NCBI GenBank assembly: GCA_943788025.1
Contig: CALSOR010000019.1
Coordinates: 1 to 64,000 of the forward strand
Direction of reading: 5' to 3'
Length of the DNA stretch: 64,000 bases
Origin: JABAAE01 sp905480545
GTDB lineage: Bacteria > Planctomycetota > Planctomycetia > Pirellulales > Pirellulaceae
The stretch's first letter is position 1; every line of letters starts with the position of its first letter. The notes beneath the pieces are model-generated. The model saw only the letters and a program-made list of their open reading frames with translations. It ran no database searches and was not told the DNA's origin. Below are positions 44,721 through 54,541 of the stretch, one piece after another. Position numbers and translations under genes: made by a program.

Positions 44721-44873
44721 CGTCCCCGGCGGCTGTCTTGGGAAAACACTTTGGCTCGACGAAATCGATTTCCGGATTGACCGGTGCAAATCGAATACCG
44801 AATTGGACAACTTGTGTCCAGAACGAGAGATTCGTTGCAAAGAAGCGATTTTTGCTTGGAAAATTCTATTTCC

Positions 44874-44889
44874 TGTGCGAATCTGCACA
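44874..44889. promoter_or_regulatory. Candidate CRP/FNR-type operator, copy 2
   Basis: TGTGCGAATCTGCACA has perfect five-base arms TGTGC/GCACA around six bases and shares 13 of 16 positions with 40865-40880. It sits about 200 bases upstream of the CBS operon start in a 298-base gene-free stretch. Confidence 0.5.
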
Positions 44890-44969
44890 CCAATCGCACT
44901 CATTCGCACGCCTTGGCAACATCACCGTTGGATCGCATTTTGATGTGAGGGTGGGCTGTTGAAGCCAAA

Positions 44970-45317
44970 TTACCGTTCTGTGAACACCTTCACCGCGTAC
45001 TGCATGATTCCTAATAAGGCGCAAATGATTAGGCAAGGAATCAGAACCAGCGGCCCGGCTTTGACAAAGATGAGCATAACCACGGCGGAACCAACAAAAG
45101 TGATCGGCGAAATACGACGAACCAACACTTGCACCTGTGGAAACGCCAACCAAAAAAGAAACAATACAAATCCCACACGCACAGCGATTTGAGAACTGGG
45201 CGTCGGCTTTTCCAGCGTGAACAACTCGATGAAATAGTAGCTCATTCCCAAAAGGCCAAGCACCAAAAGCGCAATTCGCTTTACCTGATCGGCGCGCTCT
45301 ATGGGGTTCTTGTTCAT
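44970..45317 (-). CDS. Small membrane protein, unknown
   Basis: A 115-residue protein with three hydrophobic segments (IALLVLGLLGMSYYFIELF, IAVRVGFVLFLFWLAF and VVMLIFVKAGPLVLIPCLII). No known domain is recognised. It lies 37 bases downstream of the last pseudoprotease gene in the same direction, so it may be the final gene of the long MoxR operon; a short basic loop (VLVRRISP) separates the second and third helices. Confidence 0.6.
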   Translation of the reverse strand: MNKNPIERADQVKRIALLVLGLLGMSYYFIELFTLEKPTPSSQIAVRVGFVLFLFWLAFPQVQVLVRRISPITFVGSAVVMLIFVKAGPLVLIPCLIICALLGIMQYAVKVFTER

Positions 45318-45353
45318 TATCCGGGTTTCCGTTTTGTCATCATGGACTAGTTA

Positions 45354-47432
45354 TTAAAGCCGATTCAACAACATCAGCCACGTCTCAACTCTTTTAATAT
45401 CCGACATTGAGAATTCGATTGAATCCTCCACGGGCGAAACGTCAACCGGAATACAGTTTTTCTCAAATGCTCGTTTCAACGCATCCCCAGATATCCTTCG
45501 TTCGCCAGAGAGAAGGCACTTCACCAGGAACCGATTCTGAGGATCAGAAAACGGCAAAGCCATTTCACGCGAGAAATCTGGATCGGACAAGATAATACCA
45601 ATCGTGGATTCACGACGTTCCATCGCCAATTTCAAACAAACGTCCGCAGCTTTTCTTCCTCCGCAAAAAACCATTCGGTCGACGATTTGCGGATGTTGAC
45701 GCACAAATTCTCGAGTTGCTTTCCAGACAAATTCGCGTTCGTCATCCGTCCATCCATTGAGATTGCCAGGTAGTGGAACCAAAAGCGTTGTATTTTGTCG
45801 TTTGAGGACGGCCTGCCATTTTTCTCTCACTTTTCCAAAATCGATATCATTCGATTCAGGTAACCAAACCAACAACCTCTGCTTTTGCCGCGGTTTCAGG
45901 TTTGCTATCGTCCCCTTTGGGTTGGCCGTTTTTTTCTTTAAAAGGATTGGCCCATTTGGGACCAATGCGACGCAGCGATTCGACAAACCAGGCACACGAA
46001 TATCCTTCTGAACAAGCGATCCATTCGCTTTACTGCGATCAAACTCTCCAAAAGTGTCATCGGATATCGGTTTTGACAATTCCCCAAGCGGGATCGTTGT
46101 CGTTTGCTGCACCCCGTCACGTTGGAACGTTACCGAAACCGACTCGCCAGACTCAACTTGTGCAAAAAACTGTTCAACACTCAAAGGCGAATCAACGACC
46201 ATTCCGTTAAGCGAAAGAATAACATCGCCGCCAATTAAAAACTGATCTGCCAATGATGACTTGTCAACAAGGAGAACTTTGAGCCCTCCACCGGTGTAGT
46301 TCGAATCAGGCAAAATCCCCAGGTAAGCAAATCGAAACGGCGATATCGAACTGACCAAAGAGCAGTTAACAATTCTTGTTTTCTCATCTTGAAGTAGATG
46401 TAACGTAACCGTCTCCCCAGAATACATTCGCCCCACTTCCGATTGAAACTGTGCTAGTCTCGAAACCGGCTTGTTATTAACCATCGTCACAATCGCACCG
46501 GAACGAACTCCTGCTACAGAAGCAGGAGAGCGTGGCAAAACCGATGTAATCAACAAAGCATCCGAATAAATGTTCTTTGCGGAAAAACGAACTCCCAGTT
46601 TTCCTGCAAACAGGTCAGCAGTTTCTGACGAATCAATCTTTCTCCCAGCCAATTCCTTAACCAATGCGAGTGAGTTGCGAACGTCATTGATTGGAATGGC
46701 AAACCCAATTCCGCTGTCGTACCACTGTGCACCTGCATCAAGATCACTTGAGTCAGGAGAAAGTGCGACCAACGCACCCACGACATCTCCATTCAGATCG
46801 ACAAGTGGTCCCCCGTAGTTGGTTGGTGAAACCTTCGCGTCGGTCTGAATTGCTTTACCCAAGATGCGATTTTTTGCACTGATGATTCCCACGGAGACGT
46901 TAACCGATTCCGGGGCCAGCGTTCGCCCAATCGCAATTACCGTTTCACCAACTCTTATTTTTCGCTGCACCAGTTTTGGCACTGAAAAGATGGAACTTCC
47001 CTTCATTCTCAAATACGTCAAATTACGACTGTAATCTGTACCAACGATCGATACCGGTATCGCGTTTGCCTGATCCTTTACAAACAGTTTTGCACCGGTG
47101 GAGCGTACAAAAAAGGAACTCGTGACAATGTAACCACCGTCTTCAATAACGAATCCTGAACCAACGCTTGGAGACTTAGAGTCCGAAGAAAACGCCTCCA
47201 AGCGAACCACCGAACTCTCCACCCTTTTAACCGCTTTTACGATCGCAATTTGCCGTTGCTGTGCTACATCCGGATTTTGATCATTCAATGATTTTTCTTG
47301 AATTGCCGGCGTCTCTTGCGCGACAGCCAATGATAGTGACGCTAAGAAAAAGCAATTGATAATTAGCATCAAAAACTGGCAAATACGTCGCCTCGTTTTT
47401 GAATCGATTTCCAACACAAAACGCTTAATCAT
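45354..47432 (-). CDS. HtrA-like pseudoprotease with PDZ domains and hydrolase-like C-terminus
   Basis: A 692-residue exported protein (signal peptide to about residue 40, LMLIINCFFLASLSLAVAQ). A trypsin-like fold follows (GSGFVIEDGGYIVTSSFFV...), but all three catalytic positions are changed: the TNYHV His position reads TSSFF, the Asp position reads YSRNLTYL, and the PGNSGGPL serine loop reads SPTNYGGPL. Two PDZ domains follow (ALLITSVLPRSPASVAGVRSG and LADQFLIGGDVILSLNG). The last ~190 residues (from RLLVWLPESNDIDFGK) have an alpha/beta-hydrolase-like pattern, with CGGRKAADV where a nucleophile elbow would be, so that is also apparently inactive. Its ATG overlaps the stop of the upstream gene (ATGA). 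Confidence 0.78.
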   Translation of the reverse strand: MIKRFVLEIDSKTRRRICQFLMLIINCFFLASLSLAVAQETPAIQEKSLNDQNPDVAQQRQIAIVKAVKRVESSVVRLEAFSSDSKSPSVGSGFVIEDGGYIVTSSFFVRSTGAKLFVKDQANAIPVSIVGTDYSRNLTYLRMKGSSIFSVPKLVQRKIRVGETVIAIGRTLAPESVNVSVGIISAKNRILGKAIQTDAKVSPTNYGGPLVDLNGDVVGALVALSPDSSDLDAGAQWYDSGIGFAIPINDVRNSLALVKELAGRKIDSSETADLFAGKLGVRFSAKNIYSDALLITSVLPRSPASVAGVRSGAIVTMVNNKPVSRLAQFQSEVGRMYSGETVTLHLLQDEKTRIVNCSLVSSISPFRFAYLGILPDSNYTGGGLKVLLVDKSSLADQFLIGGDVILSLNGMVVDSPLSVEQFFAQVESGESVSVTFQRDGVQQTTTIPLGELSKPISDDTFGEFDRSKANGSLVQKDIRVPGLSNRCVALVPNGPILLKKKTANPKGTIANLKPRQKQRLLVWLPESNDIDFGKVREKWQAVLKRQNTTLLVPLPGNLNGWTDDEREFVWKATREFVRQHPQIVDRMVFCGGRKAADVCLKLAMERRESTIGIILSDPDFSREMALPFSDPQNRFLVKCLLSGERRISGDALKRAFEKNCIPVDVSPVEDSIEFSMSDIKRVETWLMLLNRL

Positions 47433-48436
47433 TTATCATCCAATCGGGATAAACGCTTTGTAAGAACCTGTTCTCCACGACGTAAAACAATTGATATAGT
47501 TCTATCCCTATCAATATTCGAAAGCGCTGCATTGACCTCGCGTATGGAACGCACAGGTTTTCGGTCAACAAAGAGAATCAGATCATCCAACCGAATATCT
47601 TGCTTCGACGCCGGAGATTCATCGATCACATCGTCGACGAATGGCCGCGTATTTTGCAAGACATCGGGTACTAGTTCTATGCCTACCAGCTTTAGTTGAA
47701 ACGGCGTTGCCGGCTTAGTTTTGGGGTTTTCGACCCTCTCTCCTGACCTTATCGCATCGATTGACTCAAATATGGACTCTGCAGGAATACAATAGTTGAG
47801 CCAGGTTTGCGTATTCTTTTCACGCAGTTCTTTTCCAAGCATTCCGATAAACTTACCGCCAGCATCGACCAATACGCCGCCAGCTGCACCCGGATTATTC
47901 GCGATCAAGTCCACCACAATTACTTTCCCAGAATATGCAGAATCATATTTCCCCAATTGCGCATCCAGTTTCGTGATGGCAGAAACAGTGCCTCTCATCA
48001 AGGATTGTTGCTCATCGCCAACAGCAATTCCAAAGAGGTTGCTCAGTGAGAAACATTGCTGTCCGGTAAACGGCGTTTTTAAAATCGATTTGCGTGAAAA
48101 ACAAGCTTCTTTCGCCGATTTGATTTTCAACAACGCGACCTCCAAACCAGGATCCATTCCAACGAATTCCGTCTTGAACTTTCGCCCGTCAGCAGTGACA
48201 ACCGAGGTTTCACCGTCCAAAACATGGCTCCAGGTTGTAGCAATCAATCCATCCGGACTCACAAAGAAACCACTCTGATACGCATGGAGTCCGCTGATTC
48301 CGCCGGATCCATAGACCTTCACCAACTTGGGCTGAGTCATCTGATTGATGACCTTGATTTGAGCATCAGCGACAAGTGATCCACTCATTATCGCAAACCC
48401 AACCACCATCGAGAAATAACAACGAAAACGGATCAT
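47429..48436 (-). CDS. Trypsin-like pseudoprotease with PDZ domain
   Basis: A 335-residue exported protein (signal peptide MVVGFAIMSGSLVADAQ). The trypsin-like part keeps a His (TTWSHVLDG) but has Glu at the Asp position (DPGLEVALLKI), and the nucleophile loop reads NNPGAAGGVL, Ala replacing Ser of GNSGG, so no serine protease activity is expected. One PDZ domain follows (VIDESPASKQDIRLDDLILF). ATGA overlaps with both neighbours (48433-48436 and 47429-47432) imply coupled translation and a fixed ratio with the active protease upstream. Likely a scaffold or peptide-binding partner. Confidence 0.8.
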   Translation of the reverse strand: MIRFRCYFSMVVGFAIMSGSLVADAQIKVINQMTQPKLVKVYGSGGISGLHAYQSGFFVSPDGLIATTWSHVLDGETSVVTADGRKFKTEFVGMDPGLEVALLKIKSAKEACFSRKSILKTPFTGQQCFSLSNLFGIAVGDEQQSLMRGTVSAITKLDAQLGKYDSAYSGKVIVVDLIANNPGAAGGVLVDAGGKFIGMLGKELREKNTQTWLNYCIPAESIFESIDAIRSGERVENPKTKPATPFQLKLVGIELVPDVLQNTRPFVDDVIDESPASKQDIRLDDLILFVDRKPVRSIREVNAALSNIDRDRTISIVLRRGEQVLTKRLSRLDDK

Positions 48437-50313
48437 TTATCTCCCTCTTTTTCTCGCGAAAACGCCCCGTCATTAACTTGCTTTGCCAGATACGATTTCA
48501 CATCAATCTCGGCGAATGTTTTCTCGCGAAAAATAACTTTAAATGTTTTCGGAAGTCTCCCAATTCCATCAAAAAATTCGTAGTTAGAGAATTGAACAAC
48601 ACAGCTATCGGCCTCTGGAAACGAGAAATACTCGGCGGCCACGATTTCATAGTTTTCGTCGACAAAAAAATCGGTTACGGTTCCATCGACGGCAACCCGC
48701 AACACGTCATATTGCTTTCGCCCTCGCCACTTTGTACCGACATTCGTTTCTCCAGCGAACACAAACGGTCCCGTACCAACGTATCGGGAAACCAAGTTCC
48801 GCTGAGAAAGATTTTCTATTTTTCCATTATCAAACAGCAAAGATCGCCAAACAGTCAACAAATTCAGTAGTCCTCCCGATTTTTTGGGTCGTGTTTGATA
48901 TTCAAGTGCGGACTCGGCTGAGAGCGTGAATGCATCATCGCCTATCTTCAATCCAGTCTTTTCGCGCTGAAGTACTGCTACGAATGAATCCAGCTGGGTC
49001 TTACCTTGTATTGCAATTGAAACATCAGACCGTGCGATAGTGACGGACTTCCTAATTCCCTGGAGCACACGATCCCGCTCCAGGTTATGAAAAAAGAAAT
49101 TGGCGAACCCACGCCGAGACAAATATTTTTCTAAAACAACCTTTGGAATGGACCTAGGTTCCAAAGCCAAATCGACTGCTTTGGGTTTGGGAGAAAGCTT
49201 TTTCAATAACTCTTGCTTCGAATGAGCACTTGTTAGCTGAACGACGATCTCCTGCTCTGATTTTTCGTTACGAAAAGTCAAAGGGATTTTCCAATGAGGC
49301 GGGAATGTCCCGAGGATATTTTTCAGATCATTCGTCGACTCGATTTTTCTTCCAGCGGCTGAAATGATTTCGTCGTCGTATCGCAGGCCTTTTCGATACG
49401 CATCGCTCGCTGAGTCAATTTCAATCACACGAACCTTCCTGTCAGACGCTGTCGCAACAACCGCTCCGAGCGACGCATGATCAAGGATTCCACCGCTCCG
49501 TAAGGTACCAGCGAAATTCATTGCCTGATTAATTGAAATTGCGTATCCAACCCCAACGTTAACACGACCACGTTTTTCAAATGAACCACGTCCGTTGATC
49601 CCTATCAGCTCACCTGATGCATTAAATAACGGACCGCCGGAGTTGCCAGGATTAATGGCCGCGTCGGTTTGAATGCAGTCAGGATACTCCAACAACGTTC
49701 CCGAAGGGAATTGATATCGATTCACGCCCGAGATGATTCCCATGGTTACCGTTGGTTGGAAGTCAGTCGCCAACAGAAACGGATTACCAATTGCATAACA
49801 TGTATCCCCCACGTTTATCAAATCGCTATCGCCAATTGATGCAGCGTGAAAATCATTTCCGCCCAACAATTTGATCATCGCCAAATCGCCCACGGGATCG
49901 ATGCCAACGATCACTGCGTCATAGAGCTGACCGTCATCCAATCCACAATGCAAATGTTCGCCACATGGGTCAGCAACATGATAGTTTGTTAACGCATATC
50001 CGCTGGAGTCAATAATAACCCCCGAACCACCGCCTGCCCCGTCCGTTGAAAAAATGCAAACCGTCGATTTCCTCGCATCAGAAATCACATTAACACGTGA
50101 CTCTTCGCTTTCTGCTAACTGGCGGGGAACCTGGGCTAACAGCAAATCCGGAATAGAGATCACTGCGAGAACAACGGCCAACGCGGGCGTTAAGTATTTC
50201 TGCTCTAAACGCAATCGATAAGTAACCGATGTACGTTCCGGTTTGTTTCGCTTTTTCTCAAACAATATAGACAAACCGCGAGCGATCACGATCCATTGAC
50301 GTTGGTTGGTCAT
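48433..50313 (-). CDS. HtrA/DegP-like serine protease with PDZ domain (active triad)
   Basis: A 626-residue protein with a cytoplasmic ~40-residue basic stretch, one membrane helix (ALAVVLAVISIPDLLLAQ) and an extracytoplasmic S1C protease: His in ALTNYHVADP, Asp in DPVGDLAMIKL, Ser in AAINPGNSGGPLFN. A PDZ-like domain follows (VIEIDSASDAYRKGLRYDDEI). The last ~220 residues are beta-rich and unassigned (FFVDENYEIVAAEYFSFPEAD). It is the only member of the three-gene protease set with an intact triad. It starts with an ATGA overlap at the stop of the preceding gene. Periplasmic quality control or regulated cleavage of a partner are plausible roles. Confidence 0.85.
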   Translation of the reverse strand: MTNQRQWIVIARGLSILFEKKRNKPERTSVTYRLRLEQKYLTPALAVVLAVISIPDLLLAQVPRQLAESEESRVNVISDARKSTVCIFSTDGAGGGSGVIIDSSGYALTNYHVADPCGEHLHCGLDDGQLYDAVIVGIDPVGDLAMIKLLGGNDFHAASIGDSDLINVGDTCYAIGNPFLLATDFQPTVTMGIISGVNRYQFPSGTLLEYPDCIQTDAAINPGNSGGPLFNASGELIGINGRGSFEKRGRVNVGVGYAISINQAMNFAGTLRSGGILDHASLGAVVATASDRKVRVIEIDSASDAYRKGLRYDDEIISAAGRKIESTNDLKNILGTFPPHWKIPLTFRNEKSEQEIVVQLTSAHSKQELLKKLSPKPKAVDLALEPRSIPKVVLEKYLSRRGFANFFFHNLERDRVLQGIRKSVTIARSDVSIAIQGKTQLDSFVAVLQREKTGLKIGDDAFTLSAESALEYQTRPKKSGGLLNLLTVWRSLLFDNGKIENLSQRNLVSRYVGTGPFVFAGETNVGTKWRGRKQYDVLRVAVDGTVTDFFVDENYEIVAAEYFSFPEADSCVVQFSNYEFFDGIGRLPKTFKVIFREKTFAEIDVKSYLAKQVNDGAFSREKEGDK

Positions 50314-51584
50314 TTCGAGAACCTCGCGTTGCAGATGCTCACGACATCGCCAACCTGCCGCCCTGCCCCATATCCGACATCAATGGTGATGCGTCGCTCG
50401 ACACCATCAGCTGCAATTGGCAAATCAATCGCGATGGCCGTAGGTATTTTATCACTAGCCGCAATTGCCTTTTCAAACAAAATTTTTCCATCGACCTTTA
50501 TTTGCAAAAACACGGCCCCTGCAGGATTCGCATCACGCTGAATCCCAGTCATTGCGGTGAATTGTCTCGCCTCTTCAGGAACCGGAAATACCATGTTGCT
50601 GCCGCCAATTACGGAAACACCATTTTTGAAATCAATTCGCCCTGTTGGATTGGAACGCGTGACGATTTCTCTTGACTTCAAGCTGAGCGGCTTGCCGAAA
50701 GAGGCATCAACTGTCCAACATTTCCGAGTGGACAAAGTCGATTTCAACAATTCTTCAACATCTTCGTCTTCTAAGGTAGAGCGAAAGAACGGCTTCCATT
50801 CCACTGCGATGGGACTTAGTTGGCTCAAGTAAACGTAACGCCCCGCCGAAAAATCAATATTTGCAACGATCGCATTGGGCATCGTCACGAACAAGTTTTC
50901 GTCTACGTTTAGCTTCACGTTTGATTCATCCATTTCTAGCTTGGAACCAAAAAATGTGTTTCCAAAAACGTCTTGGATGGAAAGTAGCGTATTGAATTTA
51001 CGTTTTGGTTGAAAGAAACTGACGCCAACCAACCGAGACAGCTTGACGTCATTCACCCGCCCTTGAAAATCGAATTGAACCGAATCTTTGTTGATCGATT
51101 TAATAATCCCTTCCAAAATATCCAATTCACCGTCGCGTTCAAGAATCAAACCGTCGGAGTCGATCTCAATCGCAAGGATTTTCTTCCAATCAGAATCTGA
51201 AATTGATTCATCCAATTTAATGGATCCAATTAATGATCGAGAAACTCCGACGGCGATCGCCTCCCCGTTTTGCTTTGGAGCTGGATCAACAATCAACCTG
51301 ACGAGATCCCCCTCTAATCTAAACGAGCGGCTGGACAAACTGGAGCCGTTTGCAAGTTGCGTTCGCACCTTAAAGGCAGCGTCTAATACCTTTGTTTTTG
51401 CAAAGCCAATACGATCAACCTGTTCCGCGTTGATGGATTGCGTCAATTCGTTTCTGGTCAGTTTTAGTTGATTATCGGCAACAGCGATGGAATCAAATTT
51501 GAGAACTTCGCCGTTTATCAGCGTAACAGCATTCACGTTTTGGGGTGAAACGCAAAGCAACGAAATGAATGCAAGACTAATCAT
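50310..51584 (-). CDS. Secreted beta-rich protein (NPCBM-like C-terminus, tentative)
   Basis: ATG 51584 gives a signal peptide (ISLAFISLLCVSPQNVNA) and about 424 residues; the frame also extends to 51620. The N-terminal part has repeated beta motifs of the form LINGEVLKFDSIAV and LILERDGELDILEGIIKSI, typical of planctomycete proteins with SH3-like or LSm-like repeats. The C-terminal ~120 residues, with TAMTGIQRDANPAGAVFLQIKVDG, resemble the NPCBM carbohydrate-binding module found at the end of many planctomycete secreted proteins. No active site is visible. It links the coiled-coil genes to the protease genes: an 8-base overlap on one side and an ATGA overlap on the other. Confidence 0.65.
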   Translation of the reverse strand: MISLAFISLLCVSPQNVNAVTLINGEVLKFDSIAVADNQLKLTRNELTQSINAEQVDRIGFAKTKVLDAAFKVRTQLANGSSLSSRSFRLEGDLVRLIVDPAPKQNGEAIAVGVSRSLIGSIKLDESISDSDWKKILAIEIDSDGLILERDGELDILEGIIKSINKDSVQFDFQGRVNDVKLSRLVGVSFFQPKRKFNTLLSIQDVFGNTFFGSKLEMDESNVKLNVDENLFVTMPNAIVANIDFSAGRYVYLSQLSPIAVEWKPFFRSTLEDEDVEELLKSTLSTRKCWTVDASFGKPLSLKSREIVTRSNPTGRIDFKNGVSVIGGSNMVFPVPEEARQFTAMTGIQRDANPAGAVFLQIKVDGKILFEKAIAASDKIPTAIAIDLPIAADGVERRITIDVGYGAGRQVGDVVSICNARFSK

Positions 51585-52770
51585 TCTTTTCCTCGGCGAG
51601 CTTTTGAAAGTAGGCTTCAATTAATGTCCGATAATGCGGCGGCAGATCTCGTACAAGATTCGAAACCGCAATCGTTTTGGCATTACGCTGCATCGCCCCC
51701 CAGTCACCTTCTTTTGACTGATTTTTTGACTCAACAATGCCTTTCGCATTTTGGCCACCAGGAACTTGTTCGGACTGAGTTGGCTTTGCATTCTGACCAC
51801 CACTTGGCCGTGAACTTGGGTCCGATGCGGCCTGCATTTTCCGCTTCTGTTGCTCTAGCCGTTCAATCACTTTGTCAAGCGTCTTTACAATTTCATCCTC
51901 TTGTTCCAGCACCTTCTCGGTGTGACGTTCTAACGACTGCCTTCGCTGGGCATCAGCCATCAAACGTGATACTTCCGAAAGAGAATCTGGCTGATGTTTT
52001 TCCAAATCAGCGAGCATCATCCCAGCCAAAGAAAGATATCGAATCGGCAACTGATTTTGATGTCGAAGCACCACCCGAAACGACGCTTTTGCAGACTCCA
52101 TCTTGATTAACTGACGATCACAAATGCCACGGTAAAAAAAATAAGTCCCCGGATCAATTAAAAACTCTTGGTTTATTTCCTTTAAAACCAAAACCGATTC
52201 GTCATGCAACGACGATTTTGCAAGTTGAACGGCATGATAAAGCTCCATTGATGCGCGAATCCACTCGTCACCAGCAACCGCAAACGACTTAGGTTCCACT
52301 GTTGCTGGTGACATTCGAAGCTGCTGATGGATGGCGGCAATTTCTGGGTCGATATGATCCAACCATTTCGCGAAACTTCGTGTCCGATCCGTTCGGTCCT
52401 CAAGAACACTCTCCAACTTTTTTATCAATTTATCTTTATCCGAGGCCGGATACTCTTCTTCCAACCACTTGGACATCGATGACAGAAAACTGCGATGATC
52501 AACAAGTGGCCATTTGTAGACAACTTTGTCCTTTGCTACCTGCTCGTCATTCTCCTTATTTCTTTCCACGGCAGGGCGTGCATCTTGCTCGCTATCCTGC
52601 GCGTCAACGGAAATCGAAGAAAGAACCATGAACCAGCTGACGACAAATAGAACGCAGATTCGCGACGCAGTCCACGAGAAATCAATGACCAACGCGGGCA
52701 CCTTCAAACGAGCGCATCCACTTTTCGCTTTTGAAAACACTTCAAATAAAATTTCCGGCGGACGTTGCAT
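51577..52770 (-). CDS. Secreted TPR/coiled-coil protein of the MoxR-VWA operon
   Basis: A 397-residue protein from ATG 52770. A hydrophobic segment (RICVLFVVSWFMVLSSISV, residues ~37-56) acts as a signal anchor. The body is helical: a TPR-like stretch (YFFYRGICDRQLIKMESAKASF) and then a coiled coil (HTEKVLEQEDEIVKTLDKVI), a Gln/Gly/Ser linker, and the C-terminal block LVRDLPPHYRTLIEAYFQKLA. That final block resembles the end of DUF4175-like membrane proteins and their partners. No catalytic residues. Position and sequence suggest an outer component of the VWA assembly. Confidence 0.6.
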   Translation of the reverse strand: MQRPPEILFEVFSKAKSGCARLKVPALVIDFSWTASRICVLFVVSWFMVLSSISVDAQDSEQDARPAVERNKENDEQVAKDKVVYKWPLVDHRSFLSSMSKWLEEEYPASDKDKLIKKLESVLEDRTDRTRSFAKWLDHIDPEIAAIHQQLRMSPATVEPKSFAVAGDEWIRASMELYHAVQLAKSSLHDESVLVLKEINQEFLIDPGTYFFYRGICDRQLIKMESAKASFRVVLRHQNQLPIRYLSLAGMMLADLEKHQPDSLSEVSRLMADAQRRQSLERHTEKVLEQEDEIVKTLDKVIERLEQQKRKMQAASDPSSRPSGGQNAKPTQSEQVPGGQNAKGIVESKNQSKEGDWGAMQRNAKTIAVSNLVRDLPPHYRTLIEAYFQKLAEEKND

Positions 52771-52817
52771 CAATTCGTACTGTGGTTCGAAATTTTTGAC
52801 ATGGTAAAAAATCAGAT

Positions 52818-54431
52818 TTAGGGTGACCGAGTCTCTTGAGTCTCCGAATTCAGCTTAATGGTCATCTCCTGAAGCAATTTTTGACGTTCGCTCAACTCTT
52901 TTGTTAACGCAGAAATGGTGTTGACTACATCCGGATTGGCATCGTCCGCCAGTTTTTTTGCGTAAAGCTTATGCCTGGCATTAAGTCGTACCTGCACCTG
53001 CCGAATGATTTTGAGTTCTGCTATTTTCTGTAACAACGGTCGTTGTTCTACCTGCTGACTCGCACCACCAGCATCAGGAGTAGCCCCCTGATTCTCTTTT
53101 TGGTTTTCTTCTTGCTCTGCTTGTAACGCCGCAACCAAATCGTTGAGTCCACCGACGACTTCCTTTTGTAACGACAGTGTGATCGAATCGACTTTCGCAA
53201 TTTCTAGCTGCGATTTAATGCGTTGCATATCGGAACGGATTTGCCGTAACGTACCTGCGACCGCGTAGGAACTGCCTTCTTCATCCAACATCAAGAGCGC
53301 TTTATCCGCTTCAAGCATTCCCTTTTTTTGAAGCGAGGCAATTCCAAATGATTCGATTGCCCTTTCACTTTCCGGTTTTGTCGCTTCGAAAAGTGCAACT
53401 GTTTTAGAATTCAATTCCAACTGCATTTGTAGCATGAGCTTAAAACGCTCTTCTAGCGAACGCAGAGTCGATTCGACTTCCTCCTCGCGGTCTTGGCGAA
53501 GAATATTTTCCAATTCCTCTTTAGCTTTGCCAAGTTCCTCTTCCGCCTCTTCCATTTTGACACGCGATTCAGCCAGTTTTTTGGCATTCAGTTCCCGATC
53601 AACGTCCGACATTTTTTGGGTCGCGTCACCAAGATTTTTTACGATTCGTTCATCGGGCGATTTCGACTTTCCCTGCTGTTCACTTGTACCAACTTGATTG
53701 TCTTTTTCTAAATCTGTATTTCGAGATTCCGGCTGCTTGTCTTTGTCGCCGGAATTCATTTTTTCAACCGAAGACTCCTCAATTGTCGACTTCTGATTTT
53801 CAACAAGTTCGCTGTTTAATTCTTCCAAGACGTTCGACGTTTGCCGTTTAACGTTTTCCTGCATCGTCTTGAGCTGTTGGATATCCGTCTTGGATTCCGC
53901 TTGGGCAATATCCCTAACCGACCGCTGCTGTCGAATAATTTGCTCGATAAGGTCAATTCGTTTTCGAACTTTAGCCTGTTTTTCCCTTGCCGATTTCTGA
54001 GGGTTTTCACTTTCCAAAAGTGAATAGAGAGAGACTAGATCCGAAAGAACCGATTTTTGAATTTCGATCGCTTTGCGAAGCTCACTTGATTTTCCGCTTT
54101 CGATCAACCGAGTTGCTTCGCGAACCCGAACCAGCAACTCTTTGGTTTGCGACAGCTGCAACCCCTTTTTTAGCAAGTCCGATCGCGACTGGTTACGCTC
54201 ACTTTCAAAATCGCTAAGAACCAGCAATTTTTTTTCCAACAATGTCAAGTTGTTCAGAAACACTTGCTGACGGGCTTTTAACTCCAATTCAAGTTGCTGA
54301 CAAAATGCTTGGGATGATGACTGCATCCAACACACGAAGATGCAAATCAGAAATCGAAACGCAACGAACTGTAGACGATGCAAATTCTGCGATCGCCCTT
54401 GGAAATTTGATGTCGTTGTTATAGATGTCAC
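52818..54431 (-). CDS. Secreted long coiled-coil protein
   Basis: A 537-residue protein from GTG 54431 with a signal peptide (FRFLICIFVCWMQSSSQAF). Almost the whole mature protein is charged and helical, with long heptad-like stretches (LSDFESERNQSRSDLLKKGL, KMEEAEEELGKAKEELENIL) interrupted by Gln/Asn/Ser-rich linkers. It should form an extended periplasmic coiled coil. No known domain is recognised. It is 44 bases upstream of the TPR/coiled-coil gene in the same operon, and its composition parallels the coiled-coil tail of the membrane protein at 54.8-57.1 kb. Confidence 0.65.
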   Translation of the reverse strand: MTSITTTSNFQGRSQNLHRLQFVAFRFLICIFVCWMQSSSQAFCQQLELELKARQQVFLNNLTLLEKKLLVLSDFESERNQSRSDLLKKGLQLSQTKELLVRVREATRLIESGKSSELRKAIEIQKSVLSDLVSLYSLLESENPQKSAREKQAKVRKRIDLIEQIIRQQRSVRDIAQAESKTDIQQLKTMQENVKRQTSNVLEELNSELVENQKSTIEESSVEKMNSGDKDKQPESRNTDLEKDNQVGTSEQQGKSKSPDERIVKNLGDATQKMSDVDRELNAKKLAESRVKMEEAEEELGKAKEELENILRQDREEEVESTLRSLEERFKLMLQMQLELNSKTVALFEATKPESERAIESFGIASLQKKGMLEADKALLMLDEEGSSYAVAGTLRQIRSDMQRIKSQLEIAKVDSITLSLQKEVVGGLNDLVAALQAEQEENQKENQGATPDAGGASQQVEQRPLLQKIAELKIIRQVQVRLNARHKLYAKKLADDANPDVVNTISALTKELSERQKLLQEMTIKLNSETQETRSP

Positions 54432-54541
54432 GAACTCTTCCGTCTCAGTTTCGGTCTGACCGCTATTCTAACCTATCCCCCCACATTCCACTAATATCGG
54501 TTGCTTTAGGTCGCAACCACGATCCGGAACGCGTTGAATCT

